NCBI GenBank assembly: GCA_023457255.1
Contig: JAEWMB010000020.1
Coordinates: 372,001 to 436,000, forward strand
Source: Bacillota bacterium
GTDB lineage: Bacteria; Bacillota; Clostridia; Lachnospirales; Lachnospiraceae
Reading direction: 5' to 3'
Length of the DNA: 64,000 bases
In this document: positions 45,914 through 54,314 of the stretch, piece after piece
Numbering within the stretch: position 1 is the first letter of the stretch
Layout: each line of letters opens with the position of its first letter
Program-made: the position numbers and the translations under genes
Notes under the pieces: model-generated
Told to the model about the DNA's origin: nothing
Seen by the model: only the letters and a program-made list of their open reading frames with translations
The model's database searches: none

Positions 45914-46422
45914 TATAATCCCTCCTTATTGCTTAACTTGGTCAGCCCCAGATGTATCATATGAAAAAGCTTATAAAATATAATCCCAACAAGTACTGTA
46001 TAAATTACTCTCGGTAACATGATTCGATAAGCATAAAATCCTAAATTTAACCTGCCACGCAATAAAAACTCCGCTACATAGTAGAAAAAGCAATATACAA
46101 ATTCACTGGCAGCAATTAAAAGCAACGGAATTGTGTAATCCTCCTTATCATATATCTTGTTTGCATATCCATTCAGATAACCGATGAACATGGAAAGGAT
46201 TCCATAAATCCCAATGACATCGCCAATGGTGCAGTCTAATAAAAGCCCGCAAATTAAACCTGTAAACATACCGGAAAAAACACCTCTGGTATAGGCTACG
46301 GTCACCACTAGAATCATCAATAAATCCGGAACGACATTGGCAAGCTCAAAGGACGGAAATACTGTGCTCTGAAGTAAAAAGCATATTAAGATTTCTATTA
46401 AGGTTACCAAAACTCGTATCAC
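45913..46422 (-). CDS. mreD: Rod shape-determining protein MreD
   Basis: Small integral membrane component of the elongation machinery, 169 residues with about five membrane helices. LLQSTVFPSFELANVVPDLLMI is a typical MreD opening and GLICGLLLDCTIGDVIGIYG a conserved central stretch. Start is GTG with a modest AGGA-type site. It overlaps the PBP2 start by one base and follows mreC. Confidence 0.9.
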   Translation of the reverse strand: MIRVLVTLIEILICFLLQSTVFPSFELANVVPDLLMILVVTVAYTRGVFSGMFTGLICGLLLDCTIGDVIGIYGILSMFIGYLNGYANKIYDKEDYTIPLLLIAASEFVYCFFYYVAEFLLRGRLNLGFYAYRIMLPRVIYTVLVGIIFYKLFHMIHLGLTKLSNKEGL

Positions 46423-46454
46423 GTCCTACCCCTACCTCAATTAAAAAAGAGAAT

Positions 46455-47309
46455 TTACTTTTCTAATTTTTCCTTTAATGTTGTTATAATTAATACTTCC
46501 TCTAGATGTTCAAAATCAACAGCCGGACGAAGGTATCCTGATTTCGCCATATTACTGGAATCTACCTCAATATCATAAGCATAGCCAATTAAGATACCCT
46601 GAAGGTATTTATTACTAATATGGGAAGTAACTACTTCATAACCATCCTTGATATCTGCAGTCATACTGATTGCCTCAACTCGGATTACCCCATCATCCAA
46701 TAACTGAAGATCGCCTTTTACATCACAAAGATCGGAAGTCTTTAAAAACATCCCACTGACATAGCTGGCATCATCAATGATGGAACGAACTTTGGCATAA
46801 TTCTTACCAACCTCAGTTACGATACCAACTAAACCATTTCCGGCAAGCACATTCATATCGACTGCGATTCCATCTTCCGAACCCTTATCAATTGTAAATA
46901 CATTATAAAAACTATTGGAGTCTCTGGAGATAACTCTCGCCGCAACCTTTGGATAATCTGCATACTTTTGGTCCACTTCGTAGAGTCTTCTCAGTCCGTC
47001 AAGCTCATATCGATCCTGTATCAAAATACTATTCTCAACTTTAAGAGCCTCGTTTTGACTTTTTAATCTCTCATTCTCCTCAATTAAGTCTCTCATATTC
47101 GCTAATGTATCTAATTTATCAGATAAGAAACTCCCCAACGTATTAATCCCCTTCTGCATTGGAGTAACGACACCTCCAACCGCTGTTTTTAACGGGCTTA
47201 ATAAGGTTTCATATTTAAATGATAAGAAAATCAATATCAGGCATATCACCGTACAAAAAGTCAGCACATGTTTTGGCTGAATTGAAATCTTAGGCGTTTT
47301 CCTTCTCAT
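46455..47309 (-). CDS. mreC: Rod shape-determining protein MreC
   Basis: External scaffold that links MreB filaments to PBP2. The 284 residues comprise one membrane helix (~14-30), a coiled coil (~65-105), and the beta-barrel core with VISRDSNSFYNVFTIDKGS and GNGLVGIVTEVG. The ATG has no strong ribosome site nearby (AGGGG 15 bases upstream). It lies between mreB and mreD. Confidence 0.92.
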   Translation of the reverse strand: MRRKTPKISIQPKHVLTFCTVICLILIFLSFKYETLLSPLKTAVGGVVTPMQKGINTLGSFLSDKLDTLANMRDLIEENERLKSQNEALKVENSILIQDRYELDGLRRLYEVDQKYADYPKVAARVISRDSNSFYNVFTIDKGSEDGIAVDMNVLAGNGLVGIVTEVGKNYAKVRSIIDDASYVSGMFLKTSDLCDVKGDLQLLDDGVIRVEAISMTADIKDGYEVVTSHISNKYLQGILIGYAYDIEVDSSNMAKSGYLRPAVDFEHLEEVLIITTLKEKLEK

Positions 47310-47383
47310 GATTTACCATTAACCCCTTTTCCTGCACATGATTTTGCGCATAATAAGCTTTTTATGTGTGCCTGTAGTAATCA

Positions 47384-48409
47384 CTAAACTCCATAATAAG
47401 TTTGCTTTAAGGTGAGTGCCAATGAACTAAGCTTAGGATCTTCAATAATTTTACCAAGTCCATTTACTACCGTATTGGCGGGATCATTACAAATATTAAT
47501 TTTAAGATCGGTGTCATGAGACATCAATTGATCGAGATATTTGATATTGGCAGAACCGCCGGTAATATAGATACCTAGATCGATAATATCGGAGGAAATC
47601 TCAGGCGGAGTTCTCTCTAATATAATTCGGATGGCATCTATGATAGACAATAGATGTTCTGATATCGTCTCATAGACAAAGGAGGAGGTGATTTCCTTCT
47701 CTAAAGGAAGGCCCGTAACCACATCTCGGCCAAATACTTTTATTGTTTTTTCTTCACCTTTTAGAGCGCAAGCTAATTCTTTTTTGATTGTTTCCGCTGT
47801 CTTATGGCCGATGTATAGATTATATTGCTTCTTTACATTAAGAATAATGGATTCGTCGAATTTATTACCACCCACCGGTATCAATTTACTTAATACGATA
47901 CCACCCAAGGACATAATAGAAACTTCTGTTGTATCTGCACCAATATCTACAATCATAACCCCTCTGGCTTTCGTCACATTAAGACCGGCGCCCAGAGCAT
48001 CCGCAATCGGCTTTTCAACAATACGGATTTTTTTGCTTTTTGCATTTGAATTTGCTACTAAGTCAAAAAATGCTCTTTTCTCTACTTCCGTGATATCGGT
48101 CGGCGTTGCCACTAAAAATTCAGCGCCCGCAAACTTACCATGCTTCTTGCCAAGCTGGTCAAAGGCATGGTTTAAAAGAGCCAGCATATTCTCAATATTT
48201 GCTATAACACCATTCCTTACAGGATAATCTACTTCGATATTGCTTGGCGCTTTCCCATACATCTCAAAGGCGTCATCGCCAATTGCGATGACGCGTTTTT
48301 TATCTGCAATTGCAATGATATTCTTAGCATCAAAGATTACGCCTTCGTTTTTCTTATATATCTTAATGGTGCTTGTCCCAAAATCAATGCCAAACAATTT
48401 TGCGGCCAT
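47384..48409 (-). CDS. mreB: Rod shape-determining actin homologue MreB
   Basis: Filament-forming ATPase that guides side-wall synthesis. The 341-residue product begins with the actin phosphate-1 loop FGIDFGTSTIKIY; phosphate-2 (VDIGADTTEVSIMSLGG) and adenosine (YITGGSANIKYL) motifs follow. ATG 48409 has GGGAG seven bases upstream; a TTG six codons earlier is not needed. The antisense frame of this gene is open for ~180 codons but shows no protein-like features. Confidence 0.95.
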   Translation of the reverse strand: MAAKLFGIDFGTSTIKIYKKNEGVIFDAKNIIAIADKKRVIAIGDDAFEMYGKAPSNIEVDYPVRNGVIANIENMLALLNHAFDQLGKKHGKFAGAEFLVATPTDITEVEKRAFFDLVANSNAKSKKIRIVEKPIADALGAGLNVTKARGVMIVDIGADTTEVSIMSLGGIVLSKLIPVGGNKFDESIILNVKKQYNLYIGHKTAETIKKELACALKGEEKTIKVFGRDVVTGLPLEKEITSSFVYETISEHLLSIIDAIRIILERTPPEISSDIIDLGIYITGGSANIKYLDQLMSHDTDLKINICNDPANTVVNGLGKIIEDPKLSSLALTLKQTYYGV

Positions 48410-48467
48410 AGTAAGTCTCCCTTCCAATTACTATCTATATCTTTTGCTTTACTACTTACACGGGAAG

Positions 48468-49163
48468 TCATAGTATTCCCTGTTCCTTTAAACTTATATA
48501 TCTATTGTCGCCAATAATTATGTGATCCATAAGTGTTACTCCAAGTATTTCTCCAGCTTCTTTCATTCTCTTGGTGACCCCGATATCCTCTTTACTAGGG
48601 GTAGGGTCGCCGCTCGGATGATTATGAAGCAATATGATATAGACAGCTTCATACTTTACCGCCAATAAAAATACTTCTCTTGGTGACATGATCGAAGCAT
48701 TTACTGTGCCTATCGATATAATCTCCTCACGAAGCAGCTTACTTTTTGTATCAAACATCAGCAACCGTGATTGTTCGGTTTTTAAGCTTCTCATCCCCTG
48801 CATATAATATTCTGCCACAGAATTAGGGTCTGTATAACGTATTCCCTTGGCAAAAGAGGCTTTCGCCATACGAATCGACAGTTCTGTTAAACATAGAAGC
48901 TGTATTGCTTTCACTCTGCCAATTCCATGAATACTCATGAAATCTTTTTGAGTCATACGTGAAATTCCCCGAAGACCGGGGTAGGTATCTGAATAACTTA
49001 AAACCTTCGCAGCCAATTCTGTACAACGGATTTCGCTGGAACCGGTTCGAAGGATTACCGCAATTAATTCGGCATCAGACAGGGCTGCCGCTCCGTCTCT
49101 TTCACACTTTTCATATGGACGTTCCGAAGCCGGAAGATCCTTCATAGAAAAAAACTGTTTCAA
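48468..49163 (-). CDS. radC: RadC family protein (JAMM domain)
   Basis: The 231-residue protein has an N-terminal helix-hairpin-helix region (SDAELIAVILRTG, ~30-42, and SIHGIGRVKAIQ) and a C-terminal JAMM metal-binding domain (LLHNHPSGDPTPSKED). Despite the name, a DNA-repair role is not established. Start is a TTG with GGAG five bases upstream; the next in-frame ATG has no site. It stands upstream of mreB, as in many bacteria. Confidence 0.9.
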   Translation of the reverse strand: MKQFFSMKDLPASERPYEKCERDGAAALSDAELIAVILRTGSSEIRCTELAAKVLSYSDTYPGLRGISRMTQKDFMSIHGIGRVKAIQLLCLTELSIRMAKASFAKGIRYTDPNSVAEYYMQGMRSLKTEQSRLLMFDTKSKLLREEIISIGTVNASIMSPREVFLLAVKYEAVYIILLHNHPSGDPTPSKEDIGVTKRMKEAGEILGVTLMDHIIIGDNRYISLKEQGIL

Positions 49164-49198
49164 TTTTGCTCCATTCTACTCTCTCCAAGTAGTTAAGC

Positions 49199-49474
49199 TT
49201 ACAGTTTACGATATATCACCATGGATAGGACCATACCTAAAATACTTGCGATGGTAATCTTAATGCGCAAACCAAAGGATAAGATGATAACACCAAGATT
49301 TAGACTTATAATACCGGTGCCGTCCGGTGATCCAAGACCAAATTCTTGTCCGAAATTAAGCCAGGAAAGCCATTCGGCATCCTTTGCTAAATAACCTAGA
49401 AATCCACCAAGTACAATACCCGATAATAAAAAGATTAGTAAAGTCCATCCGTTCTTTCCTGCTAGCCTTGCCAT
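49199..49474 (-). CDS. DUF4321 membrane protein
   Basis: A small protein of 91 residues with two membrane helices (~9-30 and ~60-80) in the DUF4321 pattern (LLSGIVLGGFLGYLA, GIISLNLGVIILSFGL). Function is unknown. ATG 49474 has GGAG six bases upstream; in-frame ATGs at 49486 and 49507 give slightly longer products with weaker sites. It lies upstream of radC, as is common in clostridia. Confidence 0.8.
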   Translation of the reverse strand: MARLAGKNGWTLLIFLLSGIVLGGFLGYLAKDAEWLSWLNFGQEFGLGSPDGTGIISLNLGVIILSFGLRIKITIASILGMVLSMVIYRKL

Positions 49475-49780
49475 GTTTTTCTCCATTCTTTCGCACCCTT
49501 TTTCCATAATTAATTTTTATTCTGCAGAATCTACAGGCAAATTAACTGAGAAAAGGTGCTTTTTTTCCTGCTCTCTCCAGACGTGCTTTATAGCGGCTTT
49601 TTCAAAAAAAGAAATTCAACAGGAGATTTCATATTTGTTCAAGCCTAATTTCACCTAGAGTGTAATGCTATTTTCCTACATATGCTACCTACTAAATCAC
49701 CTTTTATATTACCATATCCCTGTATATTTGTACACAATAAATTGTGGAATTGAATGTTTTATATCACAAAATAACACTAT

Positions 49781-51085
49781 TTAAGATAACTTAACAAGTC
49801 CGGCTTCTACCAGCTTTTGTAATGACATCATAATACCAAATTTTGCATGATACCAGGTTAATCCACCTTGAAAATATACAGCGTAAGGCGGTTCAATCGG
49901 AGCATCCGCGGATAATTCAATCGAAGAACCTTGAACAAATGCACCTGCTGCCATAATTACTTCAGAGTGATAGCCGGGCATCGCCCATGGTTCCGGAGTT
50001 ACGTAGGAATCTACCGGAGCTGCTGCCTGTATCCCCTTACAAAAACAGATAATTGCTTCCGGTGATTTTAAAGTAACCGCCTGTATGATATCATAACGCT
50101 CTTCCGTGCCGTTCGGTATCACGGGAAATCCTAACTTTTCGTAGATATTTGCAGCAAAGACAGCACCTTTTAAAGCGCCGGCTACCACCGTTGGTGCTAA
50201 GAAAAAGCCTTGATATAACGTTTGGTTAAGCCCCAGGGTTGCACCAACTTCTTTGCCTAGCCCAGGTGCTGTCAAGCGAAAAGCAGCATTGTCTACATAT
50301 TCTGTTTTCCCTACAATATAACCGCCGGTCGGAGCCAAGCCGCCTCCCGGATTTTTAATTAACGAACCAACACAAAGGTCCGCACCAACATCGGTCGGTT
50401 CTATTGTTTCAACAAATTCACCATAACAATTATCTACCATACAGATTACATCAGGTTTGATGCTCTTTACATAAGTAATCAATTCGCCGATTTGTTCCAC
50501 TGATAAGGTCGGTCTTGTCTGATAACCCTTGGAACGCTGTATTGTCACTAGCTTCGTCCGCTCGTGAATACTTTTTTTTATATTATCATAATCAAATCTG
50601 CCATTTGGAAGCAACTCTACTTGTGCATACGTTATCCCATATTCCTTTAACGACCCTCTGGATTCCGTGATCCCAATCACGCCTTCTAACGTATCATATG
50701 GTTTTCCTACTGGTGATAAGATTTCATCTCCCGGACGCAGGTTACCGGATAAGGCAACTGCTAAGGCATGGGTTCCACTTACCAACTGCGGCCGGACCAA
50801 TGCCGCCTCTGCATGAAATACCGCCGCATACACATCTTCTAAGGTATCTCTTCCAAGATCATTGTAACCATATCCGGTGGTAGCCGCAAAGTGGGTATCA
50901 GATACTCGGTTGTCCTGCAAGGCTTTTAGCACCTTTAACTGGTTATACTCCGCCACCTCATCAATTCGTTCAAAACGCTCTTTTAAACTGCAAAGAGTTT
51001 CCTCACAAAAATCATGAACTTCTTTATTTATCTTTAATTCTTCATACATTGTTGAAATTTTTATCTTATTTGTTCCGTTCTTCAT
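49781..51085 (-). CDS. Methionine gamma-lyase family (aluminium-resistance) protein
   Basis: A PLP-dependent, Cys/Met-metabolism-type enzyme of 434 residues. The Alum_res/YnbB signatures are present: TTGYGYNDLGRDTLEDVYA, VRPQLVSGTHALA, CMVDNCYGEFVE, and GSLIKNPGGGLAPTGGYI with the PLP lysine. Members are often annotated as methionine gamma-lyase or aluminium resistance, though the true substrate is unproven. GAGGAAAG precedes the ATG. It follows miaA, as in Bacillus-type genomes. Confidence 0.88.
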   Translation of the reverse strand: MKNGTNKIKISTMYEELKINKEVHDFCEETLCSLKERFERIDEVAEYNQLKVLKALQDNRVSDTHFAATTGYGYNDLGRDTLEDVYAAVFHAEAALVRPQLVSGTHALAVALSGNLRPGDEILSPVGKPYDTLEGVIGITESRGSLKEYGITYAQVELLPNGRFDYDNIKKSIHERTKLVTIQRSKGYQTRPTLSVEQIGELITYVKSIKPDVICMVDNCYGEFVETIEPTDVGADLCVGSLIKNPGGGLAPTGGYIVGKTEYVDNAAFRLTAPGLGKEVGATLGLNQTLYQGFFLAPTVVAGALKGAVFAANIYEKLGFPVIPNGTEERYDIIQAVTLKSPEAIICFCKGIQAAAPVDSYVTPEPWAMPGYHSEVIMAAGAFVQGSSIELSADAPIEPPYAVYFQGGLTWYHAKFGIMMSLQKLVEAGLVKLS

Positions 51086-51231
51086 CTTTCCTCATTTCTG
51101 CGCTGCTTTTTACCATGCAAATCTTAATTTTAAAAATATGGTTGTCTACTTCTCTTTTTTAAGAGAGGGAGACGGTTGTGCATATACTTCATTCGGTGCT
51201 ATTCGAGCATATGACGCCATAAAAGTTCCCG

Positions 51232-52173
51232 CTAGTTTATGATTCCTTTTTCCTTTAATATCGTTACCATCTTCGTAAGGATATCTTCTTCGCCGGGATA
51301 CTCTTTTTTTGAGATCCATATGACCTCCTGTTCCCGTTTAAACCAGGTAAGCTGTCTCTTAGCAAAATGTCTGGTGTCTCTTTTTAATAAATAGACTGCT
51401 TCTTCAAAGGAACATTCTCCTTCCAGATAAGCATAGATTTCCTTATACCCCAATCCCTGCATACTAACAAGAGAACGGTCATATCCTTGTTCTTTTAAAC
51501 TCTCAACCTCTTTTATCAGGCCCGATTGAAGCATCTTATCAACACGAAGATTAATGTTTTGATATAGAATTTCACGGTCGTTATTTAGAACGAAATAAGC
51601 ATATTGATAAGGCGATTCATTTTTTCTTTGTTCCTCATTATGTTTTGAAATTGGTTCTCCGGTTAATTTAAAATATTCGATTGCCCGTATGGTACGCTTT
51701 ATATTATTAGGATGGATGGCTTCTGCGGCTGCCGGATCACATTGCTTTAGAATATCATGTAACTTTACCGCGCCATTCTCTCTTGCAACCTCCTCAAGCT
51801 CTCTTCGATACGAAGTACCGGATTCATTTTCTGTAAAATCAATGTCTTTTAAGACTGCTTGTATATAAAAACCTGTTCCCCCTACGATAATCGGGATTTT
51901 TCCTTTGGCAGAAATCTCTTTGATTGCCTTTTGGGCACAATCCTTAAATTTAACCACATTAAATTCTTCGTCCGGTTCAAATTCGTCCACAAGATAATGT
52001 GTCACACCTTCCATCTCTTCCGGCGTAATTTTTGCGGTTCCAATGTCCATATGACGATAAACCTGCATAGAATCCGCAGATATGATTTCTCCGCGAATCC
52101 TTTTTGCAAGTTCAATTGATAATTTTGTTTTTCCAACTGCGGTCGGTCCTGTTAAAATGACCAATGGTTGCAA
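51232..52173 (-). CDS. miaA: tRNA dimethylallyltransferase
   Basis: Adds an isopentenyl group to A37 of tRNAs reading UNN codons. The 313-residue product has P-loop LTGPTAVGKTKLS, SADSMQVYRHMDIGTA, the IVGGTGFYIQAVL segment and a C-terminal RHFAKRQLTWFKRE motif. Start is best placed at the TTG at 52173, with GAGG eight bases upstream and the product starting MQPLVILTGP. A GTG three codons upstream abuts that site. It follows mutL closely. Confidence 0.95.
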   Translation of the reverse strand: MQPLVILTGPTAVGKTKLSIELAKRIRGEIISADSMQVYRHMDIGTAKITPEEMEGVTHYLVDEFEPDEEFNVVKFKDCAQKAIKEISAKGKIPIIVGGTGFYIQAVLKDIDFTENESGTSYRRELEEVARENGAVKLHDILKQCDPAAAEAIHPNNIKRTIRAIEYFKLTGEPISKHNEEQRKNESPYQYAYFVLNNDREILYQNINLRVDKMLQSGLIKEVESLKEQGYDRSLVSMQGLGYKEIYAYLEGECSFEEAVYLLKRDTRHFAKRQLTWFKREQEVIWISKKEYPGEEDILTKMVTILKEKGIIN

Positions 52174-52191
52174 CGAAGTCACCTCAATTTC

Positions 52192-54192
52192 TTATAATAC
52201 TCGTTTAAATTTCTTCTCCAATTCATACTTTGTCATCGAAATGATAATTGGGCGTCCATGCGGACAATGAAATGGATTCTTAAGAGCTAATAATTGTTTT
52301 ATTAACTCTTGTGCTTCTTCTACACTTAAATTGTAATTACCTTTTACTGCTGCTTTACAGGATAGCGAAGCAATCTTTTCTAAAATCACATCAGGAGTAC
52401 CTCTTGAAATTTCCTCCACTAAGTCATCAAGAAACTCAATTAATAGACGTTCCCCCGCAAGCCCAAACATATCGGCTGGAACTGCACTGATTGCGTACTC
52501 CCTTCCGCCAAACGGTTCTATTTCAAAACCAAGCATATTTAAAAATTCCAGGTGAGTTTTGACTGCTTCCTCCTCTCTAAGACTTAAGGTTAGAATGATA
52601 GGAGGACAAAGCTGCTGGGACATCGTCTCTTTCTCTTTTAATCGTTTCATTGTAGACTCATACAGCACTTTCTCGTGAGCAGCATGCTGATCTATAATAT
52701 ACAAATGATTTTCAAGTTCTATAAGCCAATATGTTTTAAATACCTGGCCAATGATACGTGCTTGTCTTATTCCTTCTTCTGATAAAAACGAAGGTTCCTT
52801 TGAAAAATTCTCTTTCTCAAGTATTTCCTCATTTTTGGGGAATAATGAAATCTGATTGGTTTCTTCTGCTATTTTATTTGCTGCGGTTTCTCTCTCTATG
52901 TCATAGGTGAAGGGAGCAGGGTTATTTTGTTCTGATAATGCTTTCGTTATATTCAGGGTTACCTCCCTTAACCGGCCAATTTCTGTCTCCTTTATCTCAG
53001 GGCTGATTTCCTTCTTCGGATTTATCTGAGTTAAATAACTTGCGGCATTCCTTTCCTTTGGCACTTGATAGTCGGTTGTTCTATTACGTTCACGCGCTTT
53101 ATTTTCTAACATTCTTCGTTTTTCTTCAAAAGGCTCCGGAGCACTAACTGTATCTTTCTTTGCCGGCTCCTTTTCTTTTGATAAACTAACCTTAGGAATC
53201 ATATTCGTACTATTTAACGCAGCTCTTATCGTATTTAATGTTAATTGATACAATTCCTCAAAATTATGGAAACGAACCTCCATCTTGGTTGGATGGACAT
53301 TAACATCAATAAATTCCGGATTAATATTAAAATGAATCGCTGTAAAAGGATATTTATGCTGCATGGAAAACGGACGGTATGCCTCTTCTATCGCTTTATT
53401 AATCACAGTGCTTTTGATATATCTTCCGTTGATAAAATAGTTTTCATAATTACGATTTCCTCTGGAGATAATCGGTTTTCCAATAAAACCGCTGATATGG
53501 ATGTGTTCATTCCCATTTTCCAGCGCAACAACTTCTGCCGCTATCGTTCTGCCGTAGACATGATATATAATATCTTTTAACTGACTGTTTCCAAAGGTAT
53601 GCAGAATAGTCTTATTATTATTAATAAACTTAAAGGATATGTCAGGATGTGAAACGGCAAGGCGTTCCATTAAATCACTGATATAAGAGCCTTCCGTCAT
53701 CGCCGATTTTAAGAACTTTCTTCTTGCAGGAGTGTTAAAAAATAGGTTTCTGATAATAAACGTAGTTCCGTCAGGGCAGCCAATCTCCGTCAGGCTCTGT
53801 TCTTCCCCACCTTCTATTAAGTATCTTATCCCTGTAAAAGCCGTCCTTGTTTTCGTGACAAGTTCCACTTGAGCTACAGAGGCAATACTGGATAGGGCTT
53901 CCCCACGAAACCCAAGGCTTCCAATGGTTAATAAATCTTCAATACGATGAATTTTACTCGTCGAATGTCTTAGAAAAGCTAATGGAATGTCGTCTTTTTC
54001 AATCCCTGCACCATTGTCCGTGATACGGATAAAACTTATTCCGCCATCTTTAATCTCCGCAGTAACTGCGGTGGCACCTGCATCAATGGCATTCTCAATT
54101 AATTCTTTCACCACAGAAGCAGGCCGTTCCACAACCTCACCCGCTGCTATTTGATTAATCGTGCTTTGATCTAATAATGCTATCTTTGCCAT
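52192..54192 (-). CDS. mutL: DNA mismatch repair protein MutL
   Basis: Links MutS to strand removal. The 666 residues have the GHKL ATPase (NQIAAGEVVERPASVVKELI, IDAGAT, GFRGEALSSIASVA), a long linker (~335-470) and the C-terminal domain. The DQHAAHEKVLYE motif of MutL endonucleases is intact, as is CPHGRP, so this MutL should nick DNA itself, as expected where MutH is absent. GGAGG lies five bases before ATG 54192. It is downstream of mutS by ~120 bases. Confidence 0.96.
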   Translation of the reverse strand: MAKIALLDQSTINQIAAGEVVERPASVVKELIENAIDAGATAVTAEIKDGGISFIRITDNGAGIEKDDIPLAFLRHSTSKIHRIEDLLTIGSLGFRGEALSSIASVAQVELVTKTRTAFTGIRYLIEGGEEQSLTEIGCPDGTTFIIRNLFFNTPARRKFLKSAMTEGSYISDLMERLAVSHPDISFKFINNNKTILHTFGNSQLKDIIYHVYGRTIAAEVVALENGNEHIHISGFIGKPIISRGNRNYENYFINGRYIKSTVINKAIEEAYRPFSMQHKYPFTAIHFNINPEFIDVNVHPTKMEVRFHNFEELYQLTLNTIRAALNSTNMIPKVSLSKEKEPAKKDTVSAPEPFEEKRRMLENKARERNRTTDYQVPKERNAASYLTQINPKKEISPEIKETEIGRLREVTLNITKALSEQNNPAPFTYDIERETAANKIAEETNQISLFPKNEEILEKENFSKEPSFLSEEGIRQARIIGQVFKTYWLIELENHLYIIDQHAAHEKVLYESTMKRLKEKETMSQQLCPPIILTLSLREEEAVKTHLEFLNMLGFEIEPFGGREYAISAVPADMFGLAGERLLIEFLDDLVEEISRGTPDVILEKIASLSCKAAVKGNYNLSVEEAQELIKQLLALKNPFHCPHGRPIIISMTKYELEKKFKRVL

Positions 54193-54314
54193 AGTATCCT
54201 CCTTTCTTTCAAGTTCTCTCATCCTGATTTTTCTTACTTTCCTTAGGCTAATCTATCTGTATACAATAACCTGACATATTTTACAACCGGTTAAACATTA
54301 AGTAAAGTAATATA

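Noticed and set aside
47688..48227. Open frame of 179 codons on the plus strand inside mreB
   Set aside because: It is antisense to a perfect MreB, has no ribosome site or recognisable features, and follows the codon pattern of its host gene.
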